Shown piece after piece: positions 57,261-64,000 of a DNA stretch of 64,000 bases (its first letter is position 1; the number at the start of each line of letters is the position of its first letter). The DNA is taken from positions 3,231,820-3,295,819 of the forward strand of contig ML133493.1 of NCBI GenBank assembly GCA_003864495.1, read 5' to 3'. A model generated the notes under the pieces. That model was not told the DNA's origin and did not search any database. It saw only the letters and a program-made list of their open reading frames with translations. Source of the stretch: Nemopilema nomurai. Taxonomy: Eukaryota > Cnidaria > Scyphozoa > Rhizostomeae > Rhizostomatidae. Both the position numbers and the translations under genes were made by a program.

Positions 57261-58415
57261 CTTGTTGGTGTTTTAATGAGCCGGCATGCTTTACTAAATG
57301 CTTCATCAACTAATGCCTAAAAGCACAATGGCCAGGAATCGGATCCTTGTCGTCTGCAATGGCGTTGTCTGGTTCCTCGTTTTTACGCTGTTCTTGTCTC
57401 CCCCTTTGATTTTACTTACTTCAGTTTCCGATGACAGAATAATTTGTAGCTACGATATACACGTCAGTTTAGAAATCCATCGGATTGCTTTACAGGTAAC
57501 GAGCTTCTGAAATTAAAGCAGTCACCATCTTATTAATATTAAGATGCGAGCTACTGTTATCATCGGAGAACCACAAAAAATTGTATCATGCATGCAATCA
57601 CAATAGAAACCCACATTCACAAGGAATGCTTTTGAAAAGATGACCCGATGCCAACAAATTCTTCAGAAACTTAAACCAAAATACAATGCGAAGATTTGAC
57701 CACAATTTCTTATTTCTCGTAAGATCACGCCAGTGTGCGGAGTGCTAAGTCTTAATTATTCTCTACCTTAACACCTAGAGCATTTGCCCAGGGCGTATAG
57801 CTATTGTAAGCAGTCATTGGGTAGCTTTTATCCACAGTTTACGTATATTAAAAATGTTTTCACACCAGAAGCAGCCAGTTAAAAGCAAGATCACATAGAC
57901 GTGTTGATACTATAGAGTGTAATACGAAGTTAAACAGTTAATGTGCAATATATTTCTATATATCATCTTAGGCTTCTTTAGGGCTTGCTCTAGCTGTCTG
58001 GCAGATATTCGACTCAATTCAAGCACAGATAAGAATGGGCAACATAATTAAAGTGCTCTTTATAGTTCAAGCCTTGGAGCAAAACTTGACCATCAAAGAC
58101 ATGCGACTTTGCTGAATTTTGGTTAAAAAAATTGCCGTAGCGACAGTGATTAAAGATGATTAAAAATGATGAGTAAACAAGATGAGTACAAGACAAAAAG
58201 AGTGAAAAGTAGGATCTAAAGCACACAACGCTTGCAAAAAGGTTTGGAGCAATCGTCTAACGACTCACCGCACGATTGCTGTTTACATTGGTGGCAAGCG
58301 TGGTTGAGCGTGGACGAGCGTGGACCGTCTGGATGAAAATGAGGCTGCAACTAATTTCCTGAAAACGTGTGGACGTCGAATTTTAATTTTACAAACGCAA
58401 AACCAGTTCAAAACC
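57261..58415. other. Region between divergent FERM gene and SETD7
   Basis: Head-to-head arrangement with start codons about 1.15 kb apart, so it holds both promoters. Short direct repeats GAGCGTGGAC occur at about 58305-58325, near the SETD7 start. No gene is visible. Confidence 0.45.
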
Positions 58416-61400
58416 ATGAATGATTCCAGTGATGATGATCTAGATGATGAAGAAGAAACATATCATGGTAACTCAGTTAATCTTATTTTAATATTTAATT
58501 CATCCATGTGGAATTTAGGCCACCACATGTGAACCAAACTGGCTTTTTTAACATGTATACTGCCAAGATGACTTTCAGAAGCACAAAGTGGTTAAATGCA
58601 ATTCTAATTTTACTGATCTTGTTTTTGCAAGGACAAACAAACAAAGCTGGAGCTTCTCACGGACGTGGAACGATAGTGTTTTCAAGTGGGAACAGGTTTG
58701 AAGGCAAATTTAACAACGGTGAGAGGAGAAATAACTTGTTTTTTATTCTTTAATTGGAAGACTGCTTGATTTATAAAGAGTTGTTTGTGAAATCAACGTT
58801 ACACACATTTTCACATTTCTTTTAGGGGTCAAAGAAGGGAGAGGTACCTTTTTCTTTGCAGATGGGAGGTTTGTTTTTAATTTCTGGTTTCCTCAAAAAG
58901 CATCTTACACAAGAAAATTGATAATACCTCGATTATGATTCTAGTTTTTATAAACTAGTTACGAAGAAAAGAATTATAAATTGTTTATTTTAGCTTAAAT
59001 TGGAAAAGTTTTTTCATATATTGGAAAGATTAAGATTAATTTATAAAAATCTATTTTAGTACTCTCTCTGGAAACTATGTCGATGATGCTCTTTCTGGTG
59101 AGGCAGTTTATACATATGAGGATGGAAGTAAACTAGGTAGATATCTTACAACAGTTATTTAAGCATTTTAAATACTCTATCTCTATAATTGTTTGTTTGT
59201 GCTAGAATGTAAAGTCAGACTGAATGGGAAAGGCTGCAGCAACCTCTGCACTTGCTCAGCATAAACCATCAAAAGTGTGCTTGTATATTTGGGGCAAATG
59301 CCATGCTTTGCCTAATTCCCTTCACTTGCTGCTTCTGTATCATGACTACCAAATCTCAATGTACATGGATATGACCTCTTTATTTATGTTTCTTTTGGCT
59401 CCATAAGGACTTCACCAAAGCTCTTATTTCATTTAAAATGCAACAGAATCAGTGCTTCTCATTTATCGTTATATCTTTATGAGCAATGTTGATTAATTTG
59501 CATCCATGGTGTGCAGAAAGTATACCTTTAGCTATTTCTTTATGTTCTAAACAGTTGGCACTTATGTTGATGGTGAGCTAGATGGTCCTGCAGAAGAGTT
59601 TTGTAAGTTTTTTTTCCATTTAAGCTTTGTTTCTTTCTATCTTATTTCTTCTACATAAATCTGATTCTAGATCTTCACTAATTAAATTAAATATTTGTTG
59701 AGTAATTTTTCAAATATGTTGTTTGGTTTATTAGGGATAGTGGCCTTGTCCTGCATGTAGCCAAACATTGATTTATTTCATAAATTGTTTGATACATTTA
59801 AAATATGTTTTTCTAGTTGCTTCTGGAGCTATGAGTTTCAAAGGGAACTATGCAGAAAATCTCCGTACAGGCTTGTGTCACTTCTGGGATGAAGTATGAT
59901 TATTATGCCCTTTTGTTGACTTTTATTTTCCTAATAACAATACTGAAAATGATAATACACTTTTCATTGTGCTGAAAGTTAGCTTCCTTGAGGCCAAATG
60001 TCTCGAATAGTTAAAGGAGTTGATTGAGCACACCCTTATTTTATGACCAACTGCTTACATCTATGGCAATACTAAGCAGGACCACATCATGGTATATGTG
60101 CTCAGGTATAAAAAGAAAGAAAAGTATGTAAATAAATAAAATAGGTAAGGGAGATTGCGGATACCACTCCTCCAATTATGGACCAATGGAAAATTTGAAG
60201 GGTGTTTATGTAACATAATATATATGCTAAAGTGATTATGTAACATATGCAAATATAAGTTTTTGTGTCCATTACCTGACTAAGAAACAATAGTAGGATC
60301 TTAAAGTCTTATAGATGTTATTTTATAATTTTAGAGTCCATGGCCTCTTTAAGAGTCACCATAGGGTCTAGAAGTAGTTTGACATTGTGTTATTAAGCTT
60401 GAGAACACAAAATGTTCATAAAAAGGAAAATTCAATTTACCAAGAAACGGTATTTCAGAAAATTTTAGTTTCCAATTGATATATTGGCAGTTTTTCATAT
60501 TGAATGGTTCCATGCATTAACTTTTTCTTTGTTTACTATACAGATGATATTATCTTGTATTAAAAGTAGTCAAGGCTCAGTTAGGTGGGTAGCAAGTTGA
60601 CATCTTCTTTATAATTGATGTTACTGTGATCTTTCTTCTTCGCCGTTCCTAATTTCAGACCAACAATTTACCTATGTTTCAGTTTGGAGGTCATGTTTTT
60701 GGCAAAGTTGATAAGAATGGACAGCTTAGTGGTAAAAGTACCATATACATTTACCCTGACAAGGAAACTGCATTGAAAGGTAGATTCCAGGTGAAAGCAG
60801 CCTTTGAATCTTATAAACCAATTTGCAAATGATGAATACCAACAATCTTAAAACGATCACACAGTTGTATTTTTGGCAAACCCTTTTTGACTATTTGGTA
60901 CCTTTCCTTTATATGTTTTTCTTTGGCTATTTGTAAACAAGTTCCCTCTGAATCGTCTTATGTTATGTTGCATTTTGCATTGGCCTTTTGTGATTTTAGC
61001 ATTACATGCTGTATTATACTCTCTGTAAACTGAAACTGGAGAAAGTACCAATTTTGGTTTTTAATCATTGTTTTTGCAGAATGGTGAGCTGGTTGAAGCA
61101 CAATTAGCTGCAAAAGTCAACAGGGACCCAGAATCTTTAAAATTTGAAATGGTCACTCCAGGTCTATATATGTACTGAAAAAGTATATTTTCTCATAGTA
61201 TTTTGCAACCTGTCCCTTATTACATTTTACCCTGTCAGGGTTTTGCATTTTTGCATGTTATGAATTTATTGCAAATTTGTGAATTATTTACTCAGACAGA
61301 ATTTATGTCTTAATAATTTTTAATTATTTAATTATTAATGTTTTGATGATTTATCTTAATTTTCATCCACTATAGACTGCATTGATTGTAGAGCTTTGGT

Positions 61401-63797
61401 GAATGATCTTTGTTATCAATATCATCCTTGAAGTTTGTGTTTTTGAAGTGATTTACTTTTCCTCTTGAAGCAATTATGTTCATTCGGGATGTTTCAACAA
61501 GGGAGATAATTTCACAACAACCACTTCTAGGAGATCCGTTTGAAATGAAAAGGTTTGTATGTGTGTAATTATTCTAAGCATTGTTATTTAGATTATAAAT
61601 GAATACCCAAAAGGACTTCTCCTTGCCATTCATGCATTGTATGAGTATCCTGCAAGAATAGTCTTTGTGATTTCTTAAAGCATTTCTATCCTTCATTTCT
61701 TTAAATATTCCTTGATTCTTTAAAAATGATTTTATGAAGTTCAATTGGCTTTTCTATGAATGCTCATTAAACCTTTCTTTGAAGTGCAGAGGGTGCTTTT
61801 GGACAGCTGTAGCTAATAAAAAAGTGGATGCAATGTAACTTTTGAATATTTAAGTTGTCTAGTTCAGTTGTTGAAACTTTTGAGATTTAGCAGCTATTTT
61901 ATTTCATGTTATTCAAGGGTGTATGTTAAGCAATCTGACATTCCTGATGCTGGTGAGGGTTTGTTTGCAAAGAAAGATATTGGACCAAATGTAAGTTTTT
62001 TAGAGTAAACGCTTGCAAATGGCCTAGCATACATATCTTGCTAGTTCTCATCTTAAGGGTTTTGGTATGAATTGTAACCAAAAATGGATATGTGTGAAAT
62101 TTTGATTCTGCTGAATTTATTGCAGCTGGCTAATGAACTATGCAAGTTTAACTTCTTATTAAGCAGGTTGGCAGAAATAGCTTTACATCTTTTTACAGGC
62201 TACAGCTATCTAATTGGGCTTTGTTGTTGAAAGGCAGCCTTGTTGTAATGCTCATTTTTTTTGTTCATTCTCTTTTTAGTGAACTTCGAAATTGCAATAT
62301 TTATGTGAGCATTTGTTATTTGCAGGAAGTTGTGTCCTTTTACAATGGATTAAGAGTTTTGCATACAGAGGTTAGTGCAGATTTCCAATCTTCAGTTTTG
62401 TTACTATAAAATTTTACTTATTGCTCTATCTGCACCTTAATGGTTTTGATATAGATAAGCAGATATTGTCTTTGTATTGCTATTTTTAATCTTTGCAAAC
62501 AAGGTTTAGGGTTCCCCATAATACACCTAAGTAAACCCATGATCTGCAAAGTTCTTGTTGTAAAGTTGATATTTTATTATTATTATTTGAAGGTTGATGC
62601 CAGAGACTGGAGATTTAATGGAAACACAATATCTTTAAACGATGAGGTTCTTCAATGCATTAAAATCATTTTTATACTTTATGATTACTTTAGAGCCTTA
62701 AACACCATAAGATGAGGGTTTTTGCTGGTGACATCAACTGCAGGTCTTTAAATTCAACCATCTCGGTTTTTGGAAAGAGCCTTTATTATTTTTGGAACTG
62801 AAAAGGTGTGTCTTTCATTAGAAATCTACTGAATATCAGGCAGCTCTAAATCACAGTGTCCTTGAAATGTATGCGGAAGTCAAGTTCAAGTGGTACATTT
62901 GGCTTATGTCTTTGAGAATCAATTCCTTTATTTCATGGCTATAAAGGTGATAATAATTATTATCTTTCAGGCCTGTAAGATTTAAGCTCATTTTCAGTGC
63001 AGTTTTAATACATTTGATTGTGTGCATGTTGATTCCTAGATTGTGATAGATGTTCCAGAGCAGTTCTCAAGCACAGAAGTTTACTGTGCTACCTTAGGCC
63101 ACAAGGCTAATCATTCATTTACTTCAAATGCCAAGTATGACAGGTGAGTCTTTTTATCGCGTTATGTTGTTTATACTAGGTAAAGGTTGTTAAGCAAATA
63201 TACATATGTTTTCTAAGTATTAAAGACTTTTTATAATTATTCTAGAGGCAATATAAAGAACTGCAGAAGCTAGCAATGTGAGTTGTTGTGATGCACTGAT
63301 AGAACATTGCGCTGCTGATTAATTCCACAGCTACTTCACCAAGCATATTGTCAAAAACTTTATCGATGAATTACCTAAACTGAGAAGTTGATTTCCTAAA
63401 ATGATTAAAAATGATGGGAAATTAAGTTTTTTCTTTTCTTATTTCGCAGATTTGTAAAGATTTTAAAAAGTTGACTTAAAGATTCTTCAGATTATAGAAA
63501 TCTTTTCCGCAGTTGTTTTAAGACTTTTTTGCCATGTTGTCCTGATATTTCTGTTTGACTCTGCTTGGGAAGGTGGCAATTTTAGACTGTTTATGAACAC
63601 GAACTTTCAAAACTGTTTGCTCTTGTAGATTCGATCACCCTCGATTTGGCGAAATTAAATGCATACGAACAATAAAAAGTGTGAAGGCAGGCGAAGAAAT
63701 TACTGTTGAATATGGCTATGATCACAACGGACTGGGCCCAAACAACCCAGAGGCACCACAGTGGTACAGATCTCAGCTGCAGCAGTTGACGTCATAG
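58416..63797 (+). CDS. SETD7: Histone-lysine N-methyltransferase SETD7, 14 coding exons
   Basis: Monomethylates lysine on histone H3K4 and non-histone substrates. Exons: 58416-58467, 58632-58718, 58826-58868, 59060-59136, 59555-59602, 59817-59893, 60683-60790, 61080-61161, 61471-61552, 61918-61990, 62326-62370, 62593-62646, 63040-63143, 63629-63797; total 1101 nt, 366 aa, the same as human SETD7. MORN repeats lie in the N-terminal half (HGRGTIVFSSGNRFEGKF, GRGTFFFADG, GNYVDDALSGEAVYTYEDG, VGTYVDGELDGPAEEF). The SET domain has VYVKQSD, AGEGLFAKKDIGPN, VVSFYNGLRV, VDARDWRFNGNTISLNDE, LGHKANHSF, HPRFGEIKC and YGYDHNGLGP with the two tyrosines. The start is the first in-frame ATG, before an acidic MNDSSDDDLDDEEE. 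A second acceptor could add 24 nt before exon 7. Confidence 0.97.
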
Positions 63798-63933
63798 CAA
63801 TCAGTTGTTCATCAGTGAAGTTTGATTTTGGACTTTAAAGAATGCTCAGCCAGATGCCATCAAAAGTTTTTGATTCAAAGAATCTTGTGCGCAGATAAAA
63901 TTGGGGAGTTGGATGAAATCGTTTTGTAGATGC

Positions 63934-63939
63934 AATAAA
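63934..63939 (+). terminator. SETD7 polyadenylation signal
   Basis: AATAAA about 137 bp after the stop codon at 63797, followed by TG-rich sequence (TGTATGTTAAG) at about 63967. This is a plausible 3' end for SETD7. Confidence 0.7.
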
Positions 63940-64000
63940 AGATTCCTTTGAACACATCTACAAACTTGTATGTTAAGTTTTTAATTGTCTCCTTTAACTT

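Overview
This window comes from an AT-rich animal nuclear genome. It has many small exons with GT-AG (and two GC-AG) introns, single-copy metazoan genes and scattered DNA-transposon remnants. The gene set and the secreted, lineage-restricted genes fit an anthozoan cnidarian such as a sea anemone or coral, but no marker in the window proves the taxon. There is no bacterial operon, CRISPR array or rRNA.

Layout, left to right: an intronless SLC35G-like transporter with a 1-bp frameshift (530-1539, minus); the kinase MELK in 20 coding exons (2969-12507, minus), flanked by two direct copies of a repeat carrying a 16-bp tandem array; the mitochondrial zinc transporter SLC30A9 in at least 18 exons (14588-26825, minus), whose introns hold a long AG/GATA microsatellite, a purine-rich block and a CTAAGC minisatellite; a cluster of three DNA elements (27.9-32.5 kb), including a dead THAP + DDE transposon with 71-bp terminal inverted repeats; a secreted FAD-dependent oxidase-like gene (33421-37141, plus); a secreted protein of unknown family ending in RFGK (38734-40194, minus); about 4 kb with no gene I can support; AASDHPPT in 11 exons (44357-50600, minus); intronless TXNDC9 (minus) head-to-head with a small two-TM protein gene (plus); a two-exon FERM protein resembling the SNX17/27/31 FERM module (55610-57260, minus); and SETD7 in 14 coding exons (58416-63797, plus).

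The genes do not form a pathway. They are mostly independent housekeeping genes: zinc export from mitochondria, phosphopantetheinylation, tubulin/actin chaperonin control, lysine methylation and cell-cycle kinase signalling. Exon models were built by hand from splice signals, reading-frame continuity and remembered family sequence. Summed CDS lengths are exact multiples of three for the complete models, apart from two single-base indels that look like assembly errors or recent mutations. I found no convincing new biological system. The best leads are the RFGK-ending secreted protein, the PX-less SNX-type FERM protein and the repeat pair flanking MELK.
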